From Streptomyces sp. FIT100 (GTDB lineage Bacteria > Actinomycetota > Actinomycetes > Streptomycetales > Streptomycetaceae), in assembly GCF_024584805.1 (NCBI RefSeq), contig NZ_CP075715.1, positions 1,538,001 through 1,602,000 of the forward strand: a DNA stretch of 64,000 bases, written 5' to 3'. The notes beneath the pieces were generated by a model. That model saw only the letters and a program-made list of their open reading frames with translations. It did no database searches and was not told the origin of the DNA. Position 1 is the stretch's first letter. Every line of letters begins with the position of its first letter. Position numbers and translations under genes: made by a program. Positions 1 through 7,704 of the stretch are shown here, piece by piece.

Positions 1-293
1 AGGCCCTGGACATCATGAAGAAGCACAAGATCCCGGGCACCTACCACGGCATCCACAAGAACGTCATGCGCGAGTCCTCCGGTAACCCGCGTGCGATCAA
101 CAACTGGGACATCAACGCCATCAACGGCGTTCCGTCGAAGGGCCTGCTGCAGGTCATCAAGCCGACCTTCGACGCGTACCACATCCCCGGCACCGCCTGG
201 GACCAGTACGACCCGGTCGCCAACATCGTCGCCGCCTGCAACTACGCGGCCGACCGCTACGGCACGATCGACAACGTCAACAGCGCCTACTGA
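1..293 (+). CDS. Transglycosylase SLT-domain protein, C-terminal part (5' truncated by window)
   Basis: This is the end of a lytic-transglycosylase-like (lysozyme-fold) domain. The open frame runs from the window edge, with codons from base 3, to TGA at 291-293. Visible features are MRESSGNP near the start, GLLQV, and a C-terminal NIVAACNYAADRYGTI helix that closes the SLT fold. ESSGNP plus GLLQV is the usual signature of this family, in which the Glu is catalytic. The internal ATG at 15 is not the real start because the frame is open upstream. Streptomyces members are normally secreted and act on peptidoglycan; the signal peptide would lie outside the window. Family assignment is firm, but the exact member is unknown. 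Confidence 0.85.
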   Translation, partial: ALDIMKKHKIPGTYHGIHKNVMRESSGNPRAINNWDINAINGVPSKGLLQVIKPTFDAYHIPGTAWDQYDPVANIVAACNYAADRYGTIDNVNSAY

Positions 294-306
294 CGAGCGC
301 TGTCGT

Positions 307-350
307 ACGCCGAAGGGCGGCACCCCATGCGGGGTGCCGCCCTTCGGCGT
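307..350. terminator. Perfect 20-bp hairpin between convergent genes
   Basis: Bases 307-326 pair perfectly with 331-350 around the loop ATGC (327-330). It lies between the stop of the transglycosylase (293) and the stop of the convergent FHA-ABC gene (428), so it can serve as a bidirectional terminator. No T-run follows, as is usual in Streptomyces. Confidence 0.85.
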
Positions 351-427
351 CGTACGGCCGGGTCCGCGTGACCGCTCCGCGCGGACTCCGGCCTCTGCCT
401 GTCTCTGACTGTCTCTGACTGCGGTGA

Positions 428-3001
428 CTACTTGCGCATGACCTCGGGCTCATGGCGCCGCAGCAGCCGGGCCACCGCGATGCCGCAGACGACGCCGATG
501 AACAGCAGGATGGTGATGTTCATGCCCCACTGGCCGGCCGTGTGCTCCCACAGCGGGTCCAGGTCGTCGGGGTTCTTCGGGTCCCACGGCGGCATCAGAT
601 GGGCCAGGTCGAGGGTGGCTCCCGCGGCCGCGATGGCCCAGCGGGACGGCATCAGCCAGGCGAACTGCTCCAGGCCGGGCGAGCCGTACACCTGGAACAG
701 GATGCCGGTGAAGACGACCTGGACGATCGCGAACATGACCAGCAGCGGCATCGTCTTCTCGGCGGTCTTCACCAGCGAGGAGATGACCAGGCCGAACATC
801 ATCGACGTGAAGCCGAGCGCGGTGATCGTGACGCAGAGCTCGACGGCCGGCGGCATGATCAGGCCCTCTTCGGGCAGCTCCCGGGTGGCGAAGCCGATGG
901 CGCAGATGATGACGCCCTGCAGGGCCGTGATCATGCCGAGGACGATCACCTTGGACATCAGGTACGCCGAACGGGACAGACCGGTGGCCCGCTCCCGTTC
1001 GTAGATCACCCGCTCCTTGATCAGCTCTCGTACGGAGTTGGCCGCGCCGGAGAAGCACATGCCGACCGCGAGGATCAGCATGATCGTGCCGGCGTCGCCG
1101 TTGAACCGGGAGGGCGGCGTCGGCGGCGCGAGACCGAAGTCCGCCGGAATGACCACGCTGACGACGCCGAGGACGGCGGGCAGCACGACCATCAGGCCCA
1201 GGAAGCCCTTGTCGGAGGCGATGACCGAGACGTAGCGGCGGATGAGGGTCCACAGCTGGGAGCCCCAGCCCTGCGGCTTGGGCGGCTTGGCCATCGCCTG
1301 CGCCGGCATCTGCACCGACTGGGCGGCCACGGCGTCGATGTCCGCGGCGTACATCTGGTAGTGCTGCGAGCCCTTCCAGCGGCCCGCCCAGTCGTAGTCG
1401 CGGTAGTTCTCGAAGGCGGAGAAGACATCGGCCCAGGTGTCGTAGCCGAAGAAGTTGAGCGCCTCCTCCGGCGGGCCGAAGTACGCCACCGCACCGCCCG
1501 GCGCCATCACCAGCAGCTTGTCGCAGAGGGCGAGCTCGGCCACGGAGTGCGTGACGACGAGGACCGTCCGGCCGTCGTCGGCGAGGCCGCGCAGCAGCTG
1601 CATGACGTCGCGGTCCATGCCCGGGTCGAGGCCGGAGGTCGGCTCGTCGAGGAAGATCAGCGACGGCTTGGTCAGCAGCTCCAGGGCGACCGAGACGCGC
1701 TTGCGCTGGCCGCCGGAGAGGGAGGTGACCTTCTTCTCCTTGTGGATGTCCAGCTTGAGCTCGCGCAGCACCTCGTCGATACGGGCCTCGCGCTCGGCCT
1801 CGGCGGTGTCGCCGGGGAAGCGCAGCTTGGCGGCGTATCTGAGCGCCTTCTGGACGGTGAGCTCCTTGTGCAGAATGTCGTCCTGCGGGACCAGACCGAT
1901 GCGCTGGCGCAGCTCGGCGAACTGCTTGTAGAGGCTGCGGTTGTCGTAGAGGACATCGCCCTGGTCGGCGGGGCGGTAGCCGGTGAGCGCCTTGAGCAGC
2001 GTCGACTTCCCGGAGCCGGACGGGCCGATGACGCCGATCAGCGACTTCTCGGGGACGCCGAAGGAGACGTCCTTGAGGATCTGCTTGCCGCCCTCGACCG
2101 TCACCGTCAGGTGGCGGGCCGAGAAGGACACCTCACCGGTGTCGACGAACTCCTCGAGCCGGCCGCCGACGATGCGGAAGGTCGAATGGCCGACGCCGAC
2201 GATGTCGTTGGGGCCGAGAAGCGCCGTGCCGCCCTTGGGCATCGGCTGGCCGTTGACGTACGTGCCGTTGTGGGAGCCGAGGTCGCGGATCTCGAAACGG
2301 CCGTCGGGCGTGGCGTGGAACTCGGCGTGGTGGCGGGATACCTGCAGGTCGGAGACGACGAGCTCGTTCTCCAGCGCACGGCCGATGCGCATGACACGGC
2401 CGAGCGAGAACTGGTGGAACGTGGTCGGGCTGCGGTCGCCGTACACCGGCGGGGCCCCCGCGGCACCGCCCGCACCTGGCGTGCTCTGGTGGGGGATGTG
2501 GGCCTGGTGGGCCCCCTGGTGTCCCTGCTGCGGGGCCTGGTCCTGCTGCTGCCACTGCTGCTGCTGAGGGACCTGGCCCTGCGGTGTCTGCTGCCACGCC
2601 TGCTGCGGCGCCGACTGCTGCTGGAGCGGGGCCTGGGGGGCCGCGGCTCCGTGTGCCTGCTGCGCGGCGGCGCCTTGCGCGCTGTAGGCGCCGGCCGCCG
2701 CACCGGAGAGATCCAGCCGCGGGCCGTCGGTGGCGTTGCCGAGGTGCACCGCGGCGCCGGGACCGATCTCCACCTGGTGGATCCGCCGGCCCTCCACATA
2801 GGTGCCGTTGGTGCTGCCGTGGTCCTCGATGACCCAACTCCGGCCGCCCCAGCTGATCGTGGCGTGCCGCCACGAGACCCTGGCGTCGTCGACGACCAGG
2901 TCGCCCTGCGGATCACGTCCGAGGGTGTATGTCCTGGACGGATCGAGCGTCCAGGTCCTTCCGTTCAATTCCAGTACGAGTTCCGGCACTCCATGCCCCA
3001 C
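428..3001 (-). CDS. FHA-domain / ABC transporter ATPase-permease fusion (ABCG-like)
   Basis: An 857-aa single-chain exporter half. FHA domain 1 covers about 6-95 (SWRHA, GSTNGTY); a Q/A/G-rich linker covers about 101-190; FHA domain 2 covers about 200-285 (SRHHAEF, GSHNGTY). The ABC ATPase covers about 295-510, with Walker A GPSGSGKS at 326-333, signature LSGGQ at 428-432, Walker B LIFLDEP ending at 454 and H-loop H485. An ABC2-type membrane domain with about six helices follows to the end. FHA domains bind phosphothreonine, so export or assembly may be controlled by Ser/Thr kinases. The GTG at 3001 has GGGGGA upstream; the GTG at 2989 is an alternative that gives the more usual MPELVLEL start. 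Substrate unknown. Confidence 0.9.
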   Translation of the reverse strand: MGHGVPELVLELNGRTWTLDPSRTYTLGRDPQGDLVVDDARVSWRHATISWGGRSWVIEDHGSTNGTYVEGRRIHQVEIGPGAAVHLGNATDGPRLDLSGAAAGAYSAQGAAAQQAHGAAAPQAPLQQQSAPQQAWQQTPQGQVPQQQQWQQQDQAPQQGHQGAHQAHIPHQSTPGAGGAAGAPPVYGDRSPTTFHQFSLGRVMRIGRALENELVVSDLQVSRHHAEFHATPDGRFEIRDLGSHNGTYVNGQPMPKGGTALLGPNDIVGVGHSTFRIVGGRLEEFVDTGEVSFSARHLTVTVEGGKQILKDVSFGVPEKSLIGVIGPSGSGKSTLLKALTGYRPADQGDVLYDNRSLYKQFAELRQRIGLVPQDDILHKELTVQKALRYAAKLRFPGDTAEAEREARIDEVLRELKLDIHKEKKVTSLSGGQRKRVSVALELLTKPSLIFLDEPTSGLDPGMDRDVMQLLRGLADDGRTVLVVTHSVAELALCDKLLVMAPGGAVAYFGPPEEALNFFGYDTWADVFSAFENYRDYDWAGRWKGSQHYQMYAADIDAVAAQSVQMPAQAMAKPPKPQGWGSQLWTLIRRYVSVIASDKGFLGLMVVLPAVLGVVSVVIPADFGLAPPTPPSRFNGDAGTIMLILAVGMCFSGAANSVRELIKERVIYERERATGLSRSAYLMSKVIVLGMITALQGVIICAIGFATRELPEEGLIMPPAVELCVTITALGFTSMMFGLVISSLVKTAEKTMPLLVMFAIVQVVFTGILFQVYGSPGLEQFAWLMPSRWAIAAAGATLDLAHLMPPWDPKNPDDLDPLWEHTAGQWGMNITILLFIGVVCGIAVARLLRRHEPEVMRK

Positions 3002-3033
3002 TAGTTGTCCCCCGAGGTACCCCCGTCACAGGG

Positions 3034-3039
3034 AGTCTA
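3034..3039 (-). promoter_or_regulatory. Possible -10 box (TAGACT) of the FHA-ABC gene
   Basis: On the reverse strand TAGACT, a good Streptomyces vegetative -10 hexamer, lies about 32 nt upstream of the GTG start at 3001. No convincing -35 is visible, so the call is tentative. Confidence 0.35.
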
Positions 3040-3244
3040 GGGATGGCGAACATCGTGAGGAACTATTTCAGGCGCGGTCCCGTATCCGGAAGTCGGGCCT
3101 CGCACGGACGGCGTCGGGCCTTGTGCGGAGGTGGCGTTGACGGCGGCGAAAGCGGCCCGGAGAGTGGTAAGCGCCCATGAGTGCGCATGGATCGGCCACA
3201 TCGCGCGTGAAGGGGACAAGTCCGTACGGATCGGGGGGGTCCTG

Positions 3245-4840
3245 ATGGCGGCGAGCGAAGGCGGGGACCCGGCGCGCGGGACATCGTGGGGCGATGTGGT
3301 GATCTCCTCGGTCGCCGCGGTGAGTTGGGCGGTGGCCGGGATGGCGGGAACGGCCGCGCTCGGGCTGCATCTGCTGGGCGCCGACGCGCACGGTTCGCTC
3401 GGGCCGATGACGGCGGCGGTGACGGTGCTCGCGGTGGGCGGATCCCTCACGCCGTCGGGCGAGGTGTCCGCGTTCGGTCTGGAGGGTGCGCAGGCGTCGA
3501 CTGCCGTCGACTTCACGCCGCTCGGGGTGGGACTGGTCGGGGCGCTGCTGCTGTCGTACGTCTTCCTGCGGTCGCTGCGCGCGGCAGGCGCCCGGCTGCC
3601 GGGTACGGAACTGGCCGCGCGGGCCGGAATGTCGGCCGCGCTGTTGGTGGCGGTGGTGGGCGGGCTCGCGTGGGTGGGGCACGACGTCATCACGTTCGAC
3701 GGGGGTGCGCTGCGGCTGGGGGAACTCCCAGGGGCGGGCGACCAGGTGGAGGTACCGGGGCTCGGGGGCATCGGGGACATCGGCGATATCGGTGGCATCG
3801 GTGGTATCGAGGGCCTGTTGCCGGACCGGCTCGGGGACCTGGTGGAGGCGGAGGCTTCGGTCGGCTTCACCGTGAACACCGCGGACTCGCTGGTGGGCGC
3901 ACTGGTCTGGGTGCTCGGCGTCCTGCTCGTCGCCCTGCTCGCCGGGCGCCCGGTGCCGCTGCCGCACGCCTGGGAGGCGGTGCGGCGGGTGGTACGGCCT
4001 GCCGTGTCGGCGCTGGTGGCGGTGGTGCTGGGCGCGGTGGGCGCGGGGCTCGGTGCGGCCGCGTACGCGGCGGCCGGTGACGAGCACCCGGGCAGGATCG
4101 CCGGCGCGGCGCTGCTCGGCGCGCCGAACGGGGTGTGGCTCGGTGTCCCGCTGGGGCTCTTCGTGCCGTGGGAGGGGAAGACGACCGGCGAGTCGGTGCA
4201 GGTCCTGCCCGATCCGCTGGACGAGCTGCTGCGGATGCCGGCGGACGCGCCGGTGACGGTGGGGCGGCTGGCGGAGCTCGACGGGCGGATGTGGCTGCTG
4301 GCGGTGGCGTGCGCGCTGATGATGCTGTCGGCCGGGGTGCTTGCGGCGGTGCGCACACCGCGGCAGGAAGGGGTGGGAGCGGCGGGGTTCGCCGTGCGGT
4401 GCGCGGTGCCGCTGGGGGTGGCGACGGCGGTGGCGCTGCCCGTGCTGGTCGTCCTGACGGAGGTGTCGGCAGATGCGTCGCTTGCGGTGCTGGGGGTCGA
4501 CGCGTTCGGCGCGGGGCTGGAGCTGCACGGGGACGTGGGTATGGCGGCGCTGCTGGGGGCGGCGTGGGGCGCGGCGGCAGGGGCGGTCGGGGCGCTGCTG
4601 GTGTACGGGACGGGCGCTGGTACGCGAGTGAGGGCTGGTACGCGAGTGGGCGCCCCTGCCCGGGTGACTCCCGGGGCGGGGGAGCCACCGGCCGCTCCGG
4701 TGGCCCCGCCGGTGGGGCCGCCGGTGGGGCCGTACCGGCCGTCGGTGCCGTATCGCCCGCCGAACGCGGATACGAACCCGTATCTGCGCTTGCCTCCCGG
4801 CGAGCCACCGCCTCCGGGGATGCCGCCGGAGGCCCGTTGA
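3245..4840 (+). CDS. Streptomyces-type polytopic membrane protein, function unknown
   Basis: A 531-aa protein with a Gly/Ala/Val-rich chain and several hydrophobic segments (about 15-45, 85-110, 125-145, 220-245, 260-285, 360-385, 400-420 and 440-470). The tail is cytoplasmic-looking and proline-rich, ending YRPPNADTNPYLRL...MPPEAR. The ATG at 3245 follows a G-rich Shine-Dalgarno-like run at 3234-3240; the frame is open further upstream, but that part has no good start signal. Low-complexity stretches include a Gly-Ile-Asp repeat (about 3770-3815) and an 18-bp repeat at 4616-4651. It is divergent from the FHA-ABC gene, with serB next downstream. I recognise no domain, so no function is proposed. 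Confidence 0.7.
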   Translation: MAASEGGDPARGTSWGDVVISSVAAVSWAVAGMAGTAALGLHLLGADAHGSLGPMTAAVTVLAVGGSLTPSGEVSAFGLEGAQASTAVDFTPLGVGLVGALLLSYVFLRSLRAAGARLPGTELAARAGMSAALLVAVVGGLAWVGHDVITFDGGALRLGELPGAGDQVEVPGLGGIGDIGDIGGIGGIEGLLPDRLGDLVEAEASVGFTVNTADSLVGALVWVLGVLLVALLAGRPVPLPHAWEAVRRVVRPAVSALVAVVLGAVGAGLGAAAYAAAGDEHPGRIAGAALLGAPNGVWLGVPLGLFVPWEGKTTGESVQVLPDPLDELLRMPADAPVTVGRLAELDGRMWLLAVACALMMLSAGVLAAVRTPRQEGVGAAGFAVRCAVPLGVATAVALPVLVVLTEVSADASLAVLGVDAFGAGLELHGDVGMAALLGAAWGAAAGAVGALLVYGTGAGTRVRAGTRVGAPARVTPGAGEPPAAPVAPPVGPPVGPYRPSVPYRPPNADTNPYLRLPPGEPPPPGMPPEAR

Positions 4841-4877
4841 GCCGCCGCCTCCGGGGATGCCGCCGGAGCCTCGTTGA
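4804..4877 (+). repeat. 37-bp tandem duplication covering a gene end and its stop codon
   Basis: Copy 1 (4804-4840) encodes the last codons and TGA of the membrane protein; copy 2 (4841-4877) repeats it with three mismatches and again ends in TTGA. Each copy can fold a short hairpin (CTCCGG with CCGGAG), so the duplication also doubles a weak terminator-like structure. Confidence 0.9.
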
Positions 4878-5062
4878 GTCTCCGTGTCACCGTCGGCGCC
4901 TGCCGGCCGGTGCGCACAACCAGGCACAACCAGGGGGACAGCCGCGCGACACCACAGCGCCACCTCCACGACAGGCGGTCGCAAACCGGACGTACCGCCC
5001 TCTGTCCAGGTGGCGGGACGGGCGGGCGCGTGGCACTGGGTGCCCGATACGGTGGTAGCACC

Positions 5063-6277
5063 ATGAGCGCATCGCCGTCCTCGCAGACCTCTGACGTCCC
5101 CACCCTCCTGGTCAAGATCTTCGGGAAGGACCGTCCCGGGATCACCGCCGGGCTCTTCGACACCCTCGCCGCCTTCTCCGTCGACGTGGTCGACATCGAG
5201 CAGGTCGTCACACGTGGCCGCATCACCCTGTGCGTGCTGGTCACGGAGCCGTCCGCCGGGACCGAGGGCGAGCTGCGGGCCACCGTGCACGGCTGGGCCG
5301 AGTCACTGAAGCTCCAGGCCGAGATCATCTCCGGCACCGGAGACAACCGGCCCCGTGGCAGTGGCCGTTCCCATGTCACCGTGCTCGGGCACCCGCTGAC
5401 CGCGGAGTCCACGGCGGCCATAGCTGCCAGGATCACCGGGACCGGCGGCAACATCGACCGCATCTTCCGGCTGGCGAAGTACCCGGTGACCGCCGTGGAG
5501 TTCGCGGTGTCCGGCTGCGAGACCGAGCCGCTGCGCACGGCGCTCGCCACCGAGGCCGCGGAGATCGGCGTGGACGTCGCCGTCGTGTCGGCGGGGCTGC
5601 ACCGCAGGGCGCAGCGCCTCGTGGTGATGGACGTCGACTCCACGCTGATCACCGACGAGGTGATCGAGCTGTTCGCGGCGCACGCCGGCTGCGAGGACAA
5701 GGTCGCCGAGGTCACCGCCCAGGCGATGCGCGGTGAGCTGGACTTCGAGCAGTCGCTGCACGCGCGCGTGGCGCTGCTGGCGGGCCTCGACGCGTCGGTG
5801 GTGGAAAAGGTGCGTGCCGAGGTGCGGCTCACGCCGGGCGCCCGCACGCTGGTGCGTACGCTCAAGCGGCTCGGTTACCAAGTGGGCGTCGTCTCCGGTG
5901 GGTTCACCCAGGTCACGGACGATCTCAGGGAGCGGCTCGGGCTGGACTTCGCCTCCGCCAACACGCTGGAGATCGTGGACGGAAAGCTGACCGGCCGGGT
6001 CGTGGGCGAGATCGTGGACCGCGCGGGCAAGGCGCGGTTGCTGCGCCGGTTCGCCGCGGAGGCGGGCGTGCCGCTGGCCCAGACGGTCGCCATCGGTGAC
6101 GGCGCCAACGACCTGGACATGCTCAACGCGGCGGGCCTCGGCGTCGCCTTCAACGCCAAGCCGGTGGTGCGCAAGGCCGCCGACACGGCGGTGAACGTCC
6201 CGTTCCTCGACGCGGTGCTCTATCTGCTCGGGATCACCCGGGAAGAGGTCGAGGCGGCGGACTTCCACGAGTCGTGA
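5063..6277 (+). CDS. serB: Phosphoserine phosphatase SerB
   Basis: A 404-aa enzyme for the last step of serine synthesis, O-phosphoserine to L-serine plus phosphate. Two ACT-like regulatory domains occupy about 1-180 (LLVKIFGKDRPGITAGLF; then VTVLGHPLTAEST). The HAD phosphatase domain follows, with the nucleophile motif DVDST at 190-194 (D190, D192), VVSGGFTQV as motif II, and GDGANDLDM as the Mg-binding motif. This ACT-ACT-HAD layout is the actinobacterial SerB form. The ATG at 5063 begins the conserved MSAS-type N-terminus, and a TACGGT -10-like hexamer lies about 9 nt upstream, so a very short leader is possible. The gene is monocistronic, ending in a strong hairpin. Confidence 0.95.
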   Translation: MSASPSSQTSDVPTLLVKIFGKDRPGITAGLFDTLAAFSVDVVDIEQVVTRGRITLCVLVTEPSAGTEGELRATVHGWAESLKLQAEIISGTGDNRPRGSGRSHVTVLGHPLTAESTAAIAARITGTGGNIDRIFRLAKYPVTAVEFAVSGCETEPLRTALATEAAEIGVDVAVVSAGLHRRAQRLVVMDVDSTLITDEVIELFAAHAGCEDKVAEVTAQAMRGELDFEQSLHARVALLAGLDASVVEKVRAEVRLTPGARTLVRTLKRLGYQVGVVSGGFTQVTDDLRERLGLDFASANTLEIVDGKLTGRVVGEIVDRAGKARLLRRFAAEAGVPLAQTVAIGDGANDLDMLNAAGLGVAFNAKPVVRKAADTAVNVPFLDAVLYLLGITREEVEAADFHES

Positions 6278-6294
6278 CGGCGGACGGCAGGAGG

Positions 6295-6328
6295 CGGCCC
6301 CGGTACCCGAAATGGCGTACCGGGGCCG
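6295..6328. terminator. 12-bp hairpin between serB and sixA-like gene
   Basis: 6295-6306 (CGGCCCCGGTAC) pairs perfectly with 6317-6328 around a 10-nt loop. It lies between convergent serB and the SixA-like gene and is probably used by both. Confidence 0.85.
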
Positions 6329-6363
6329 ATCCGTCCGTACCCGCCGCGCAAGGCCGTGGCGCA

Positions 6364-6397
6364 GGCGGCTACTTGTGCGAGGGCGGCTACTTGTGCG
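6364..6397 (-). repeat. Tandem duplication of the sixA-like gene end with stop codon
   Basis: GGCGGCTACTTGTGCG occurs exactly at 6364-6379 and 6382-6397 (period 18). Read on the minus strand, each copy holds the codons His-Lys and a TAG stop, so the gene end has been copied in tandem. Confidence 0.9.
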
Positions 6398-6938
6398 GGG
6401 CCCAGTAGTCGAGGAGCGTGCCGACGCCGTGCTCGACGGTCTTCCAGGAACCCGTGAACCCGATGACGGCGAAGGCGGCGGTCGGGAAGCCGCCGCGGTT
6501 CATCGTGGCCAGGGCATCGCCCTCGGCCCGGCCCGCGAGAGCGTCCGCGAGGGCGTGCATCCCGGGGTTGTGGCCGATGAGGAGTACGTCGTCGACGTCC
6601 TCCGGAGTCTCGTTCAGGAGCGCGAGCAGATCACCGAGCGACGCCTCGTACAACCGCTCCTCGTACACCGTCCGCGGGCGCTGCGGCAGCTCCTGCACGG
6701 CCAGCTTCCACGTCTCGCGGGTCCTCACCGCGGTCGAGCACAGGGCGAGGTCGAAGGCGATGCCGGTCTCGGCCAGTCTGCGTCCGGCGGCGGGAGCCTC
6801 CGTGCGTCCCCGGTCGGCGAGCGGCCGCTCATGGTCGGACACCTGGGGCCAGTCGGCCTTCGCATGGCGGAGGAGGACGATCCTTCGGGGGTCGGGGTGT
6901 CCGGGGGCTGCTCCCCCGGAAAGCTCAGCGGTGCTCAT
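6387..6938 (-). CDS. SixA-like histidine phosphatase superfamily protein
   Basis: A 183-aa phosphoglycerate-mutase-like phosphatase. LLRHAKADW carries the catalytic RH pair (R24, H25), and LLIGHNPGM (about 117-125) carries the second catalytic His. SixA-type proteins remove phosphate from phosphohistidine; the substrate here is unknown. The ATG at 6938 is used. The N-terminal segment about 6-16 (SGGAAPGHPDP) is encoded by an 8-bp perfect palindrome with G and C runs (6900-6920) and looks like an insertion. The gene end is tandemly duplicated. It faces serB across a shared hairpin and has no evident operon partner. Confidence 0.88.
   Translation of the reverse strand: MSTAELSGGAAPGHPDPRRIVLLRHAKADWPQVSDHERPLADRGRTEAPAAGRRLAETGIAFDLALCSTAVRTRETWKLAVQELPQRPRTVYEERLYEASLGDLLALLNETPEDVDDVLLIGHNPGMHALADALAGRAEGDALATMNRGGFPTAAFAVIGFTGSWKTVEHGVGTLLDYWAPHK
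6900..6920. repeat. G-run/C-run palindrome inside the sixA-like coding sequence
   Basis: TCCGGGGG (6900-6907) and CCCCCGGA (6913-6920) are perfect inverted arms around CTGCT. It lies in frame in the N-terminal codons. A closely similar element sits inside cobQ (54084-54108). Confidence 0.75.
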
Positions 6939-7036
6939 GGTCCCCAGCTTCGCATGAAACCGGCCATCAGGCGCAGGGTGTTGGGAGGCAGCACCGGGAA
7001 GGACGAAGGACCGCGGGACGGTGCGTGGCCGACAGG

Positions 7037-7243
7037 TCAGGAGCCCGTCAGGGTCTGTATCCGGTCCAGGAGGAAACCGACCGAGGGGTCGCCGGTGGCG
7101 GCCTGCGCGTCACCGGCCGTGCTCATGAGGACGAGCAGCAGGGCGAAGCCGAGCACCGGCAGCACGAGGGCCCACCACGGCAGCCGTATGTCCACGCCGC
7201 CCGCGGCCGGGGCGTGGGACCGGGTGTGCGTACGGGCCGACAT
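7037..7243 (-). CDS. Small single-pass membrane protein, hypothetical
   Basis: A 68-aa protein with a basic N-terminus rich in His/Thr/Arg (about 1-14), one strong hydrophobic helix (about 21-42, PWWALVLPVLGFALLLVL), and a short polar tail. ATG at 7243 with GGAGGC about 6 nt upstream, a good ribosome binding site. The length and membrane segment resemble the small conserved membrane proteins of Streptomyces. No domain is recognised. It lies downstream of a 333-bp gene-free stretch and is probably its own transcript. Confidence 0.65.
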   Translation of the reverse strand: MSARTHTRSHAPAAGGVDIRLPWWALVLPVLGFALLLVLMSTAGDAQAATGDPSVGFLLDRIQTLTGS

Positions 7244-7577
7244 GGCCGCCTCCGTGGGGTCTGAGGATGCGCGGCTGAGCTGGTCCGCCGAGCTGCTTCA
7301 AACCTACGGATCATGGGCCCGGTCGCCCATCCGGTGACCCACCCACTTCACCCTGACCCTGACCCCCTAGGGGACGGTGGTGCCAGCCCCCGTGCCTCTT
7401 TCTGCGGCTCGGTTCGCCTCCGGGGCGCTGAAGCGTCCGCCGACGGTCGACCGTGCTCGGTCCCTCGTTCCTCGGAACCTCCGCCCACGCGGCGATAGCC
7501 GCAAATCGACCGCGGCCTCCCCATCGGCATCCGCGCGCCCCTTCGGCTCACTCGCCGGGCTCAGGGCTCCGCGGGGC
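7244..7577. other. Gene-free stretch, 334 bp
   Basis: No reading frame here has a credible start, codon pattern or family match. It contains a short CCCTGA direct repeat near 7350-7366 and must hold the promoter of the 68-aa membrane protein, but no clear hexamers were found. Confidence 0.5.
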
Positions 7578-7700
7578 TCACTGGGTCGGCGAGGCGATCG
7601 AGGCGATGATGCCGATGACCACTCCAATGGCGATCATCGCGCCGAAGATGAGCAGGAGCTTCTTCTGGCCGTTCGGGGGGTTCGGGTCGAGCACAGGCAT
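7578..7700 (-). CDS. 40-aa transporter-associated single-pass membrane protein
   Basis: A small gene reading MPVLDPNPPNGQKKLLLIFG at the N-terminus, then a glycine/isoleucine-rich transmembrane helix, ending SIASPTQ. The ATG at 7700 follows the MFS stop (7705-7707) by only 4 nt, so it is almost certainly translated by coupling from the MFS gene; GGCGGGGA within the end of the MFS gene can serve as its ribosome binding site. It matches my recollection of a small family (SGM_5486, transporter-associated) found beside such transporters in Streptomyces. The likely role is partner or stabiliser of the transporter, but this is inferred from position only. Confidence 0.75.
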   Translation of the reverse strand: MPVLDPNPPNGQKKLLLIFGAMIAIGVVIGIIASIASPTQ

Positions 7701-7704
7701 GGGG

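Noticed and set aside
452..3004. Long open frame (850 codons) on the + strand opposite the FHA-ABC gene
   Set aside because: It is a shadow of the high-GC3 reverse gene; the translation has no domain and is rich in Arg/Gly/Asp/His.
3037..5865. 942-codon open frame on the - strand across the membrane protein and serB
   Set aside because: It runs antisense to two clear genes and encodes Ser/Thr/Pro/Arg-rich low-complexity sequence.
7367..7627. ORFs of 67-86 codons on the - strand upstream of the 68-aa membrane gene
   Set aside because: Arg/Ser/Pro-rich, no ribosome site, no conserved features, and overlapping the 40-aa gene.
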